From contig NZ_JAAGWY010000003.1 of the NCBI RefSeq assembly GCF_010686705.1, positions 1-64,000 on the forward strand: 64,000 nt of DNA, read 5' to 3'. The notes under the pieces were generated by a model that was not told the DNA's origin, searched no databases, and saw only the letters and a list, made by a program, of their open reading frames with translations. Of this stretch, positions 11,341-22,291 are shown in pieces (position 1 is the stretch's first letter; each line of letters opens with the position of its first letter). This DNA is from Leifsonia tongyongensis (GTDB lineage Bacteria; Actinomycetota; Actinomycetes; Actinomycetales; Microbacteriaceae). The position numbers and the translations under genes were made by a program.

Positions 11341-11443
11341 CAGGAATTCAGGAACTCCTGTGACAGCAGTGACGGGAGTGCACCTTTTCGGCCCCGATTC
11401 GCCCCATTGGTGCGCATCCGTCACACGGATTCCTGAATTCCTG
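11341..11443. repeat. structured intergenic repeat, copy 1
   Basis: A 103-bp element bounded by perfect 13-bp inverted arms (caggaattcagga ... tcctgaattcctg). The interior shares blocks with copy 2 (CTGTGACA, GATTCGCC, TGGTGCGCATCCGTCACA). GTGA/TCAC just inside the arms would extend the stem. It lies in the 454-nt recR-lysC gap and resembles a REP/MITE-type palindromic unit; no transposase is present. Confidence 0.8.
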
Positions 11444-11473
11444 GCCCACCCACCGGCGCGGGACCCGCGCACG

Positions 11474-11584
11474 GCGTTCACAAAACAGGAGTTCCTGTGA
11501 CAGGAGTGGCGGAAGCGCAGCCGATCGGCCCGGATTCGCCACAGTGGTGCGCATCCGTCACATGAACTCCTGTTTTATGAACGC
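11474..11584. repeat. structured intergenic repeat, copy 2
   Basis: A 111-bp element with terminal arms of about 20 bp (cgttcacaaaacaggagttc against gaactcctgttttatgaacg, one mismatch). The interior is homologous to copy 1 but the arms differ in sequence while still pairing. It is followed directly by the 17-bp tandem repeats, which start with the same TTATGAACG sequence that closes this arm. Confidence 0.8.
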
Positions 11585-11640
11585 GGAGGCCTTACGAACG
11601 CGGAGGTCTTATGAACGCGGAGGTCTTACGAACGCGGAGG
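11579..11640. repeat. 17-bp tandem repeat (3.6 copies)
   Basis: Units at 11579, 11596, 11613 and a partial one at 11630 read GAACGCGGAGG(C/T)CTTA(C/T). The array grows out of the right arm of repeat copy 2, so it may have arisen by slippage of that end. Downstream to 11740 nothing else is recognisable apart from the lysC leader. Confidence 0.85.
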
Positions 11641-11755
11641 CGGGGCGCCTGCCGCTCCGCCGGCCGGCGCACGTCATATTCCTGAGGCGTCAATCGGTGG
11701 CCGATAGAATGGATGCTCCGGCGATGATCGCCCCATCCCACCCCCAGGAGTGTTC

Positions 11756-14189
<2,434 letters not shown>

Positions 14190-14205
14190 GCGCGCTCGAA
14201 CCCTC

Positions 14206-14652
14206 ATGGAAAGCGCAGCCGTGCCGCAGGAGGTCGAGGCCTACTTCGACGCCCTCGACAGCGACAGGCGCGCCGTCGTGCTGCCGGTCTTCGAGACGGT
14301 CCGTGCGGCGATGCCTGATGGTTACCGCCTGGGGATGCAGTGGCGGATGCCCGGATGGGTGGTGCCGCTTGAACGGTTTCCGGACACGTACAACAAGCAG
14401 CCACTCGCGTACGTCAGTCTTGCGGCACAGAAGAACTACAACTCGCTGTACCTCATGGCCATCTACAGCGACACCGAGGAGGATCGCCGGTTTCGTGCCG
14501 CCTGGGCCGACGGCGGGCGAAAGCTCGACATGGGCAAGAGCTGCCTCAGGTTCAGGACGCTGTCCGACGTCGATCTCGATGTGGTCGCCCAGACGGTCGC
14601 CGCGTTCCCGGTCGAACGGTTCCTGGCGATCTACGAGCGCATCCGGGGCTGA
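14206..14652 (+). CDS. DUF1801 family protein
   Basis: A 148-residue protein with the DUF1801 (YdhG-like) pattern: VEAYFDALDSDRRAVVLPVFETVRAAMPDGYRLGMQWRMPGW, then a YVSLAAQKNYNSLYLM core and a CLRFRTLSDVDLDVVAQTV end. Such proteins are small cytosolic alpha/beta domains, some linked to iron or ligand binding; no activity is established for this type. It starts 16 bp after asd and may be transcribed with it. Confidence 0.8.
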   Translation: MESAAVPQEVEAYFDALDSDRRAVVLPVFETVRAAMPDGYRLGMQWRMPGWVVPLERFPDTYNKQPLAYVSLAAQKNYNSLYLMAIYSDTEEDRRFRAAWADGGRKLDMGKSCLRFRTLSDVDLDVVAQTVAAFPVERFLAIYERIRG

Positions 14653-14694
14653 CCGCCGTCCCGGGCCCCAGGAATGCCCCATTACACTTGACGG

Positions 14695-16170
14695 GTGAGT
14701 AATTCCCCCATCGACGTCGTCCTCATCGGTGGCGGCATCATGAGCGCAACGCTGGGCGCCCTCATCCAGCGTGTGCAGCCCGACTGGTCCATCCGCATCT
14801 ACGAGAGTCTGGGCGAGGTCGCCCAGGAGAGTTCGAACCCGTGGAACAACGCCGGTACCGGTCACGCGGCCCTGTGCGAGCTGAACTACATGCCGGAGGC
14901 GCCGGACGGCAGCGTCGATGCGTCGAAGGCGATCAGCATCAACGAGCAGTTCCAGCTGAGCCGCCAGTTCTGGGCGAGCCTGGTGAAGGCGGGCGACCTG
15001 CCGGATCCGCGCGGGTTCATCAACTCCACTCCTCATATGACCTTCGTACGCGGGCGTGACAACGTTCGGTACCTGCGCCGCCGATATGAGGCGCTCAAAG
15101 ACCAGCCGCTGTTCGCCGGCATGGAGTACTCCGAAGACCCGGCGGTGATCGCCGAGTGGACCCCGCTCCTCATGAAGAAGCGCTCGCAGAAGCAGCGCGT
15201 CGCCGCGACCCGCGTACCCGCCGGCACCGATGTCGATTTCGGCGCACTGACTCGTGCGCTCACCGAGAACCTCATGGCCCGCGGAGCCCAGGTCGCGCTG
15301 AATCACCGCGTTCGCAGCATCCGCCGCACGAAGGACGGCCTCTGGAAGCTTCGCGTACGCCACGAAGTCGGCAACACCCCGCATGAGGTCACGGCAAGAT
15401 TCGTGTTCGTCGGGGCGGGCGGTGGCGCTCTGCACCTGCTGCAGAAGTCGGGCATCCCCGAGATCAAGGGCTTCGGCGGTTTCCCGATCAGCGGCCAGTT
15501 CCTTCGGACAAGCGACCCGAAGATCGTGGCCCAGCACCAGGCGAAGGTCTACGGCAAGGCCGCCGTCGGCGCGCCGCCCATGTCGGTGCCGCACCTCGAC
15601 ACCCGTGTCGTCGACGGAGAGGCCTCGCTCCTCTTCGGACCGTATGCGGGCTTCAGCCCGAAGTTCCTGAAGACAGGCTCGTGGTGGGACCTCCCCGGCT
15701 CGATTCGCCCGTCGAACATCGGCCCGATGCTTGCGGTTGCGCGGGACAACTTCGATCTCATGAAGTATTTGATCAGCGAAGTGCTGGCCAGCCGTGAGAA
15801 GAAGGTCAAGGCCCTCAAGGAGTTCATGCCCACTGCTCGCAGTGAGGATTGGGAGCTGATCACCGCGGGCCAGCGCGTCCAGGTGATGAAGAAGGACGAG
15901 AAGAAGGGCGGCGTGCTGCAGTTCGGCACGGAGGTGATCGCCGCCGAAGACGGCTCGATCGCCGGCCTGCTCGGCGCATCGCCGGGCGCGTCCACGGCTG
16001 TTCCGATCATGCTGGATGTGCTCGAGCGCTGCTTCCCGGAGCGCTACCCGGCCTGGCTGCCGACACTGAAGAAGCTCATCCCGACGATCGGGACGACGCT
16101 GAACGACAAGCCGGCCGAAGCTGCGAAAGTCAGTGCCGCAACGGCGCAGACCCTCGAACTCGCTGCGTAA
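14695..16170 (+). CDS. mqo: malate:quinone oxidoreductase
   Basis: A 491-residue peripheral membrane flavoenzyme that oxidises malate to oxaloacetate and passes electrons to menaquinone. The FAD-binding motif [17 protein letters not shown] is at the N-terminus, followed by the Mqo signature [20 protein letters not shown] and a late [23 protein letters not shown] motif. The length is typical of the family. The start is GTG at 14695. Mqo is common in Actinobacteria as the main TCA malate oxidase. Confidence 0.96.
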   Translation: MSNSPIDVVLIGGGIMSATLGALIQRVQPDWSIRIYESLGEVAQESSNPWNNAGTGHAALCELNYMPEAPDGSVDASKAISINEQFQLSRQFWASLVKAGDLPDPRGFINSTPHMTFVRGRDNVRYLRRRYEALKDQPLFAGMEYSEDPAVIAEWTPLLMKKRSQKQRVAATRVPAGTDVDFGALTRALTENLMARGAQVALNHRVRSIRRTKDGLWKLRVRHEVGNTPHEVTARFVFVGAGGGALHLLQKSGIPEIKGFGGFPISGQFLRTSDPKIVAQHQAKVYGKAAVGAPPMSVPHLDTRVVDGEASLLFGPYAGFSPKFLKTGSWWDLPGSIRPSNIGPMLAVARDNFDLMKYLISEVLASREKKVKALKEFMPTARSEDWELITAGQRVQVMKKDEKKGGVLQFGTEVIAAEDGSIAGLLGASPGASTAVPIMLDVLERCFPERYPAWLPTLKKLIPTIGTTLNDKPAEAAKVSAATAQTLELAA

Positions 16171-16176
16171 CCGCAC

Positions 16177-16206
16177 TGGACAGGCGCATCCGAAGGATGT
16201 TAGCCT
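16177..16206 (+). promoter_or_regulatory. candidate promoter of the ABC-F gene
   Basis: TGGACA (16177-16182) and TAGCCT (16201-16206) are separated by 18 bp, a reasonable sigma-A type pair starting 7 nt after the mqo stop. Transcription would begin near 16212, just before the mini-ORF at 16217. Confidence 0.45.
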
Positions 16207-16212
16207 CGTCCC

Positions 16213-16317
16213 CGCTATGAAGTAGAAACCTTCTTTCGTCCCGCGCCTGAGGCAGCCGTTGCGCACGCCCGGCGGGAACCGCCTCCGTACGCGGAGTGTT
16301 TCGAGAGAAGGTCTGCC
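16213..16317 (+). promoter_or_regulatory. attenuator-like leader of the ABC-F gene
   Basis: The leader holds a two-codon ORF (ATG AAG TAG, 16217-16225). Four nucleotides later comes CCTTCTTTCG (16229-16238), which can pair over ten positions (one G-U) with CGAGAGAAGG (16302-16311). The latter contains the Shine-Dalgarno sequence of the downstream TTG start. Inner hairpins include CTCCG-TACG-CGGAG. Masking of the RBS and release by ribosome stalling is known for antibiotic-resistance leaders; that it happens here is inference. Confidence 0.6.
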
Positions 16318-18021
16318 TTGGCATTCCCCAACGTCTTCCACGATGATTTCGCGCCGGTGACCGGCGCAGTTCCGGTTGCGGCGCAGTCGACGACCGTCTA
16401 CCTGAAGGCCGATGGCCTGTCCCGCACGTACGGAGACCACCGCGTGCTCACCGACGTCTCGCTCACCGTGTCCACAGGTCAGCGACTCGGCCTGATCGGT
16501 GAGAACGGTGTCGGCAAGTCGACGCTGCTGCGTCTTCTCGCCGGGATGGAGGCGGCGGATGCGGGATCCATCACGCGCCCGCTTCGCACCGGCATCCTCT
16601 GGCAGGAGGTACGCTTCGCACCGTCGCAGACGCTCGACGACCTGCTCGAGTCGGCACTGAGCGAGGTGCGGGCGATCGAGCGGGAACTCGAGGCTGCGGC
16701 GAACGCTCTGGCTGACGGGGATGAGGGTCGCTACGAGCGGGCCCTCGAGGCGGCTGAACTCGCCGGCATCTGGACGATCGATTCCCGTCGAGACGAACTC
16801 CTGGACGGCCTCGGGGTCGGCGGGATCCCTCTGACCCGGCGGCTCTCCGAGGTCTCCGGCGGTCAGCGCAGCAGGTTCGCGCTGGCGGCGCTCCTGCTGG
16901 AGGGACCGGATGCGCTCCTCCTCGACGAGCCGACGAACCACCTCGACGACGACGCCTGCGCCTTCCTCGAGCGCCAGCTGAAGAACTGGAGCGGTCCCGT
17001 GGTCTTCGCGAGCCACGACCGGGCGTTTCTCGACGCGGTGGCGACGAACCTCCTCGACCTGGACCCCGCACGGGACACGCGTGTCACGTTCGGCGGCAAC
17101 TATTCGGACTACCTCGTCGCCAAAGCCGAGGAGCGGGCGCGCTGGGAGCGCCGGTTCGCCCAGGAGCAGGACGAGCTGAAGGCGCTGAAGTACGCCGTCG
17201 ACGTCACGGCCCGAAGCATCGCCTTCTCGGGTCGCCCTCGGGATAACGACAAATTCGCCAAGCACTTCAAGGGCGGTGCCCTCGACAAGCAGATCAGCCG
17301 TCGGATCAGGAATGCATCCGGCCGACTGGACGAGCTCGACCGGACCCAGGTGCGCAAGCCGCCTGCGGTGCTCAGCTTCACGGGGATCCCCTCGGGCTCT
17401 CATGCCCTGGGCGATGCGGAAGGCGTGCTGCTGCACGTGGCGGATGCGCGGATCGGCGACCGTCTCGACGTCGCGTCGTTCCGTGTCGAGCCGCAGTCGC
17501 GCATCCTGATCACCGGGTGCAACGGAGCGGGCAAGTCGACTCTGCTCGGTGCGCTCGCCGGGTCGGTGGCCCTCGACGCGGGCTTCGTGAGCCGGCGGAA
17601 GGGGCTCCGGGTGGGGATGCTCGAACAGGACGTCCGGTTCGGTGACCCGAACGCGTCGCCGCGCCGGCTGTTCCGTGACAGCGTGGGCGAGAAGCGCGCC
17701 GAGTCGACCCCGCTGGTCAGCCTCGGGCTGATCGCGCCGCGCGACATCGACCGCCCGGTCGGTGCGCTGTCGATCGGTCAGCAGCGGAGGCTCGCGCTCG
17801 CCCTGATCCTGGCGAAACCGCCCCATGTGTTCCTGCTGGACGAGCCGACGAACCATCTGTCACTCAGCCTTGCGACGGAACTCGAGGATGCGCTCGGCGC
17901 GTATCCGGGTGCGGTCGTCGTCGCGAGCCACGACCGATGGCTTCGCTCGAACTGGGACGGTGAGCGTGTCGAGATGACCGATGGCCGGGTCGTAGCGCGC
18001 GACACACCGGGGGAGGGTTGA
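16318..18021 (+). CDS. ABC-F family ATPase (possible ribosome protection protein)
   Basis: A 567-residue soluble protein with two ABC cassettes and no transmembrane segment. The first has Walker A GENGVGKSTLLRLL, signature SEVSGGQRSRFALAALL and Walker B LLLDEPTNHLDDD; the second has GCNGAGKSTLLGAL, LSIGQQRRLALALIL and FLLDEPTNHLS. A linker of about 80 residues lies between them. ABC-F proteins act on the ribosomal E site; the long N-terminal extension and structured leader fit a resistance or stress-inducible type rather than housekeeping EttA. The TTG start is supported by GAGAAGG six nucleotides upstream. Drug specificity cannot be read from sequence. Confidence 0.88.
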   Translation: MAFPNVFHDDFAPVTGAVPVAAQSTTVYLKADGLSRTYGDHRVLTDVSLTVSTGQRLGLIGENGVGKSTLLRLLAGMEAADAGSITRPLRTGILWQEVRFAPSQTLDDLLESALSEVRAIERELEAAANALADGDEGRYERALEAAELAGIWTIDSRRDELLDGLGVGGIPLTRRLSEVSGGQRSRFALAALLLEGPDALLLDEPTNHLDDDACAFLERQLKNWSGPVVFASHDRAFLDAVATNLLDLDPARDTRVTFGGNYSDYLVAKAEERARWERRFAQEQDELKALKYAVDVTARSIAFSGRPRDNDKFAKHFKGGALDKQISRRIRNASGRLDELDRTQVRKPPAVLSFTGIPSGSHALGDAEGVLLHVADARIGDRLDVASFRVEPQSRILITGCNGAGKSTLLGALAGSVALDAGFVSRRKGLRVGMLEQDVRFGDPNASPRRLFRDSVGEKRAESTPLVSLGLIAPRDIDRPVGALSIGQQRRLALALILAKPPHVFLLDEPTNHLSLSLATELEDALGAYPGAVVVASHDRWLRSNWDGERVEMTDGRVVARDTPGEG

Positions 18022-18026
18022 CGGAG

Positions 18027-18046
18027 ATTCGAACATATGTTCGAAT
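18027..18046. promoter_or_regulatory. SOS box (LexA operator)
   Basis: A perfect 20-bp palindrome, attcgaacatatgttcgaat, contains the actinobacterial/Bacillus LexA consensus CGAAC-N4-GTTCG. It lies between the ABC-F stop and the radical SAM start, ending only 6 nt before the ATG. Confidence 0.85.
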
Positions 18047-18052
18047 TGTCCC

Positions 18053-19111
18053 ATGCGGTGGAGCGGACAGGAACTGGCTGTGGAGGAGCCTTCGGCGCTG
18101 CCCGGGCTTGCGCGGCTGAACAACCTGGTCCGCTCGGTGAAGACGCCGGAGTTCGCGGGCATCACGTTCCACGAGGTGCTCGCGAAGTCGGCGCTCAACA
18201 AGGTTCCGGGCGCCAGCGCCATGCCGTTCGGGTGGACGATCAACCCGTATCGTGGATGTTCGCATGCATGCTCCTACTGTTTCGCGCGGCCGACGCACAC
18301 CTACCTCGATCTCGACGCGGGCAAGGATTTCGACAGCGAGATCATCGTGAAGATCAATGTCGCAGACGTCGTGCGCAAAGAGCTGGCGAAGCCGAGCTGG
18401 GGGCATCATCCGGTCGCGCTCGGTACGAACACCGATCCGTACCAGAGGGCCGAGGGCCGCTACGCGCTCATGCCGGGGATCATCGGAGCGCTGACCGACT
18501 CGGGAACCCCGTTCAGCATCCTGACGAAGGGAACCCTGCTCCGACGCGATCTCGACCTCATCGTCGCCGCGTCCGAGCACGTGCCCGTCGACCTCGCGAT
18601 GTCGATCGCCGTGTACGACGACGAACTTCAGCAGTCGGTCGAACCGGGCACTCCGACGACGAAGGCTCGCCTTGCGGCGGTGACCGCCATTCGTGAGCAC
18701 GGCCTCGACTGCGCGGTCTTCCTCATGCCGATCCTCCCGTACCTCACCGACACCCGCGCGCATCTCGACGAGGCGCTGCGGCAGGCGAAGGCAGCAGGCG
18801 CGACATCCGTGCTCTACTCCGCCCTTCATCTGAAGCCGGGCGTGAAGGAGTGGTTCTATCTCTGGCTCGAGCAGGCGCATCCCGAACTCCTGCCCAGCTA
18901 CCGCAAGCTCTATGCAGGCGGAACCTACGCGCCCAAGGGCTACCGGCAGTGGCTCGCCGCCAAGATCACACCGATGATCCGTGCCCACGGTCTCGAGCGG
19001 GGCCACGAAGACCCGCTCACCGGCGGGGTCCGCTCGACCGCGCTCGGCAGGAGCGAACTCGCACCCGACGCCGCGCTCACGGCACTCGAAACCCAGCCGA
19101 CCCTGTTCTGA
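18053..19111 (+). CDS. Rv2578c-family radical SAM protein
   Basis: A 352-residue radical SAM enzyme of the Rv2578c/SplB-like group. The 4Fe-4S motif is CSHACSYC in NPYRGCSHACSYCFARPTH, followed by ALGTNTDPYQRAEGRYALMPGI and a TLF terminus. The MRW start agrees with the mycobacterial homolog. The operator immediately upstream points to DNA-damage induction; SplB relatives repair UV photoproducts, but this family lacks a proven substrate. With the palindrome ending 6 nt before ATG there is no room for a normal RBS, so translation may be leaderless. Confidence 0.9.
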   Translation: MRWSGQELAVEEPSALPGLARLNNLVRSVKTPEFAGITFHEVLAKSALNKVPGASAMPFGWTINPYRGCSHACSYCFARPTHTYLDLDAGKDFDSEIIVKINVADVVRKELAKPSWGHHPVALGTNTDPYQRAEGRYALMPGIIGALTDSGTPFSILTKGTLLRRDLDLIVAASEHVPVDLAMSIAVYDDELQQSVEPGTPTTKARLAAVTAIREHGLDCAVFLMPILPYLTDTRAHLDEALRQAKAAGATSVLYSALHLKPGVKEWFYLWLEQAHPELLPSYRKLYAGGTYAPKGYRQWLAAKITPMIRAHGLERGHEDPLTGGVRSTALGRSELAPDAALTALETQPTLF

Positions 19112-19133
19112 AACTCGAGGCGACCCCTACAAC

Positions 19134-19163
19134 TGGGGTACAAATATTTCCCAGTGGGGTACA
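19134..19163. promoter_or_regulatory. paired direct repeats upstream of the kinase operon
   Basis: TGGGGTACA occurs at 19134-19142 and 19155-19163, spaced 21 bp start to start, which is two helical turns on the same DNA face. It lies 65-95 nt upstream of the kinase start. This is the spacing expected of a response-regulator dimer site, so autoregulation by the LuxR-type regulator of this operon is possible. Confidence 0.5.
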
Positions 19164-19228
19164 CGCGGCGGTCATCCGGTGAAATAATCCGAAGAGTCTG
19201 TGCTTCGAGCCTGTTTGGGGGGGTGCCC

Positions 19229-20443
19229 ATGTCGCTGGGGCTGCCGATCCACCTCGCCCGCGCAGCGAACAGCCGCGCACTCGCGGCAGCCGCCCAGGCA
19301 GCCGCGTTCGTCTGCCTGGTGTCGGCGTCCATCAACCTCCTCATCGCCGGGCTGGGCTCGGCCAGAGGTCTCACCTGGTACGCGCCGCTCGTGCTCGTAC
19401 CGATGGCAGCCCTCCTCGTGCTCCTCAGCAGGCGGCGAACGACCATCCTCACCATCGCGTACCTCGTCGTCGGCGCCGCATCCACCTACCTGTACGCGGT
19501 CGCCGTGCTCACCTACACTCCGAGCTACCACAACACCAACCTCTTCGTGATCGCGCTCCCCATCGTCGCTATGACCCTCGTCGGCGGCACCGGGACCGGC
19601 GCCCTCGCCGGCATCCTCTGGGCCACCCTGGGCTTCGCGCTGGCCGAGGCCGCCGTCTACCTGGCCGCGATCACCGCCGGCCGGGCCTTCCACACCGACG
19701 CCATCTCGCTCGGCGCCTATCTCCTGATCGTCGGGGTGCTGGCCTACGACGGGCTGACGCGGGGTGTCCGCAGCCGCCCGCAGTCGGCCATCCACCGCGC
19801 GATCCGCGACAACCGCGAAGCCGAAGTGCGGCGGGAGGTCGCCGTGGAATCCGCGGCGGAACTCCACGACACCGTGCTCAGCGAGCTCGTGACCATCGCG
19901 AACTCGATCCCGGGACCGCTGCGGCCGCAGCTTCGGCGACGCATCGAATCCGATCTGCGCCAGCTCGGCCAGGACCCGACCGCGGGAGTGTTCGAGCGCC
20001 GCATCGCCTCGCTCGACGGGGCGGAAGCCTGGTACGAGAGCGACCTGCGTGAAGCGATCGAGCTCGCCCGCGATGAGGGCCTCTCCGTCGAGGTCTCCGG
20101 CGAAAGGGAAGCGCTCGGGCTGCTCAGCAACGAACGTCGCAAGGCTGTCGGGCTCGCGGTGAGGCAGTGCCTCGTCAACGTCCTGAGACATTCCGGCAGT
20201 GCGACCGCCGAAATCGCCATCTCCGCCTCCGAGTCGAGCGTCTCGGTCCTCGTCGTCGACTCCGGTCGTGGCTTCACGGCATCGGCCGCTGCCGCGGATC
20301 GGCTCGGCCTGCGCAACTCCGTGCATGATCGAATCGAGCGGGTCGGCGGATCGGTCACGATCTGGTCAAGTCCCGACGTCGGAACCACCGTCATGATGCT
20401 CGTGCCTGCCTCGCACGCGGATGCAGAGGGCATGGCGTCATGA
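19229..20443 (+). CDS. sensor histidine kinase (DesK/HisKA_3-like)
   Basis: A 404-residue membrane kinase. About five or six hydrophobic helices span residues 20-175, and a cytoplasmic catalytic part follows. The likely phospho-acceptor is His213 in SAAELHDTVLSEL. The ATP domain has an N-box (RQCLVNVLRHSG), a G1 box (VVDSGRGF) and a G2-like GLRNSVHDRIERVGGSV. The ATG at 19229 follows a GGGGGG stretch and is preferred to the longer frame from 19154, which runs through the repeat region. The stop overlaps the next gene (ATGA). Confidence 0.85.
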   Translation: MSLGLPIHLARAANSRALAAAAQAAAFVCLVSASINLLIAGLGSARGLTWYAPLVLVPMAALLVLLSRRRTTILTIAYLVVGAASTYLYAVAVLTYTPSYHNTNLFVIALPIVAMTLVGGTGTGALAGILWATLGFALAEAAVYLAAITAGRAFHTDAISLGAYLLIVGVLAYDGLTRGVRSRPQSAIHRAIRDNREAEVRREVAVESAAELHDTVLSELVTIANSIPGPLRPQLRRRIESDLRQLGQDPTAGVFERRIASLDGAEAWYESDLREAIELARDEGLSVEVSGEREALGLLSNERRKAVGLAVRQCLVNVLRHSGSATAEIAISASESSVSVLVVDSGRGFTASAAAADRLGLRNSVHDRIERVGGSVTIWSSPDVGTTVMMLVPASHADAEGMAS

Positions 20444-21585
20444 CGGACGGCGAAAGGACGCTCCAGCGCCTCGACCCGATCGGAGCCATGTCCGCCTGGC
20501 CGCTGGGTCCCGTAACAGCCGTCGTCGTCATGGCGTACGCGGTGTACTCGACACTCACCCACCTCGGCCAACTCACGAACCCGGCGCTCGCCTGGCTCGC
20601 GCTCGCCGTCATCGGTGCGGCGGTCGTCTACTTCGCAGTCCGGTCGCGTCCGAGCGTCGCGCCCTTCGGCAGACGCGCGCTGATCGTAGTGGTCGGGCTC
20701 TCGACGATCGCGAGTACGCTGTTCACCCTCTCCGTCTGGGGCCGGAACCGGATCCTCCAGGATGACTGGGGTCAGATCGCCGTCGCCCTCATCTTCATCA
20801 CCCTGCCGCTCTACCGCCCGATCACAGAAGTGGTGACCGCAGCCGTGTTCGCTGCCCTCGTGGTCGGCATCGAGGCGGGGCTGGAGGGGCCGTCCCTGTC
20901 GATCGCCAACAACCCGCTCGTCTATTTCATCGTCGCAGCGACGCCTGTCATCGCTCTGGCGCTCGCGGGGAGCGCCTACGCGTGGGTGATGACCGCTGAC
21001 ACGCTCCGCTGGAACGAAGCGGCCCGCGAGTCGCAGGTGCGTCTCGACCCCGAACTGCGGGAAGGAGCGGCTCGGATCATCCACCAGGAGCAGGTGACCC
21101 TCCTGAACAGCGGAACGGTGCCGTTCTTCGCCGACCTTCTTGCGCGGGACGAACTATCGGCTGACGACATCGACCGTGCCCGCACCATCGCGGCGTCGGT
21201 TCGACGCGCCGCCGTCCACGACATCGATCGCGGCTGGCTCGAAGAGAGCGTCGTCCGGTCGGTCGGGCACCAGGCTCCGGATGCGGTCAATGACCCCGAC
21301 AGGCTGGCGAATGCTATGAGCGAAGAGCACCGGGGGATCGTGGGTGGGACGATCGCTTCGGCGGCGCGCGCCCGCGGGTTCGACCCCGCGTCGCTCTCTA
21401 TCGAACTCGCGGCCGTCGGTGGCCGCGCCCATGCCATCATGAGCGCTCGGATCGACAGCCCACGGCGAGAGCTTCGCACCTCCTTCATGCCCTTCCTGGC
21501 GGCGCTGCGCGCTGTCTCCTCCGACGCCACGCTGGACGTCCAGGATGGTTCTGTGACGCTACAGTTCTCCTATGGCGAGTCCTGA
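20440..21585 (+). CDS. membrane protein resembling a kinase without recognisable catalytic motifs
   Basis: A 381-residue protein with about six hydrophobic segments in residues 15-190 and a cytoplasmic half of about 190 residues. It is arranged like the kinase upstream, but no phospho-His box, N-box or G-box can be found; the end (ARIDSPRRELRTSFMPFL ... DVQDGSVTLQFSYGES) looks like the last strands of a worn-down ATPase fold. Encoded between a kinase and its regulator with a 4-bp overlap, it may be a co-sensor or a brake on the kinase. Function unproven. Confidence 0.7.
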   Translation: MTDGERTLQRLDPIGAMSAWPLGPVTAVVVMAYAVYSTLTHLGQLTNPALAWLALAVIGAAVVYFAVRSRPSVAPFGRRALIVVVGLSTIASTLFTLSVWGRNRILQDDWGQIAVALIFITLPLYRPITEVVTAAVFAALVVGIEAGLEGPSLSIANNPLVYFIVAATPVIALALAGSAYAWVMTADTLRWNEAARESQVRLDPELREGAARIIHQEQVTLLNSGTVPFFADLLARDELSADDIDRARTIAASVRRAAVHDIDRGWLEESVVRSVGHQAPDAVNDPDRLANAMSEEHRGIVGGTIASAARARGFDPASLSIELAAVGGRAHAIMSARIDSPRRELRTSFMPFLAALRAVSSDATLDVQDGSVTLQFSYGES

Positions 21586-21591
21586 AGTACG

Positions 21592-22260
21592 ATGAGCAAT
21601 CCCGCACCCAGCATGAAGTCGGGGCCGATCCGGCTCGCCCTTCTCGACGATCACGAACTGCTGCTCGACAGCCTCGCCAGCTGGATCACGGCGAACGCGC
21701 CCGAATTCGAGCTCGTGCTGCGCGTCAGCACCTGGCTCGACCTGGTGCACAGCAGCGCATTTCCGACCGATCTCGTGATGATGGACCTGCAGTTGCGCGA
21801 GAGCGTCTCGATCGGCGCCAGGGTGCGCACCTGCCGCGCGGCCGGAGCGAAAGTGATCGTACTGACGGCGATCGACACGCAGGCGGACCGCGACAGTGCC
21901 ATCGCGGCGGGCGCAGCCGCCTACCTCAACAAGTCGCAGCCGATGACCGAAGTGATGGCCGTGGCGCGAACGGTCATGGGCCTCGATGGCACCACATCCC
22001 CCCAACCGGCTTGGCGGCCGCTCCCGACCGGAGCGAAGCAGGTCGCCCGCCCCCATCTGAGCGAGGGGGAGCGGCTCGCGCTCTCCCTGTACGCCGACGG
22101 CCGCACCACCGGGCAGGTCGCGCGCGAAATGGGTGTGCAGTACGAGACCGCCAAGACCTACCTGAGGCGTGTGCGCGAGAAGTACGGAAAGGTCGGGCGA
22201 CCGACGAGTTCGCGAGCGGATCTCATCCGGCGCGCCGCGGAGGACGGCTACCTCACCTGA
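21592..22260 (+). CDS. LuxR-type response regulator
   Basis: A 222-residue two-domain regulator. The receiver has the acidic pair Asp19-Asp20 (LALLDDHE), phospho-acceptor Asp65 (LVMMDLQL), a Thr in VIVLTAID and a Lys in YLNKSQ. The output domain carries a LuxR-like helix-turn-helix (LSEGERLALSLYADGRTTGQVAREMGV, then TAKTYLRRVREKYG). It lies 6 bp after the kinase-like gene, so the three genes form one signalling operon. Direct repeats at 19134-19163 are a candidate own target. Confidence 0.88.
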   Translation: MSNPAPSMKSGPIRLALLDDHELLLDSLASWITANAPEFELVLRVSTWLDLVHSSAFPTDLVMMDLQLRESVSIGARVRTCRAAGAKVIVLTAIDTQADRDSAIAAGAAAYLNKSQPMTEVMAVARTVMGLDGTTSPQPAWRPLPTGAKQVARPHLSEGERLALSLYADGRTTGQVAREMGVQYETAKTYLRRVREKYGKVGRPTSSRADLIRRAAEDGYLT

Positions 22261-22291
22261 GACCGGGTGCGCCACCCCGTAGGATCGACTC

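Noticed and set aside
11348-11554. Similar short peptides (MRTNGANRG and MRTTVANPG) on the minus strand of the two repeats
   Set aside because: Differences between the copies fall on all codon positions, so the likeness reflects shared DNA, not a protein.
11579-11640. CRISPR-like array
   Set aside because: The units are only 17 bp and contiguous, with no spacers and no cas genes.
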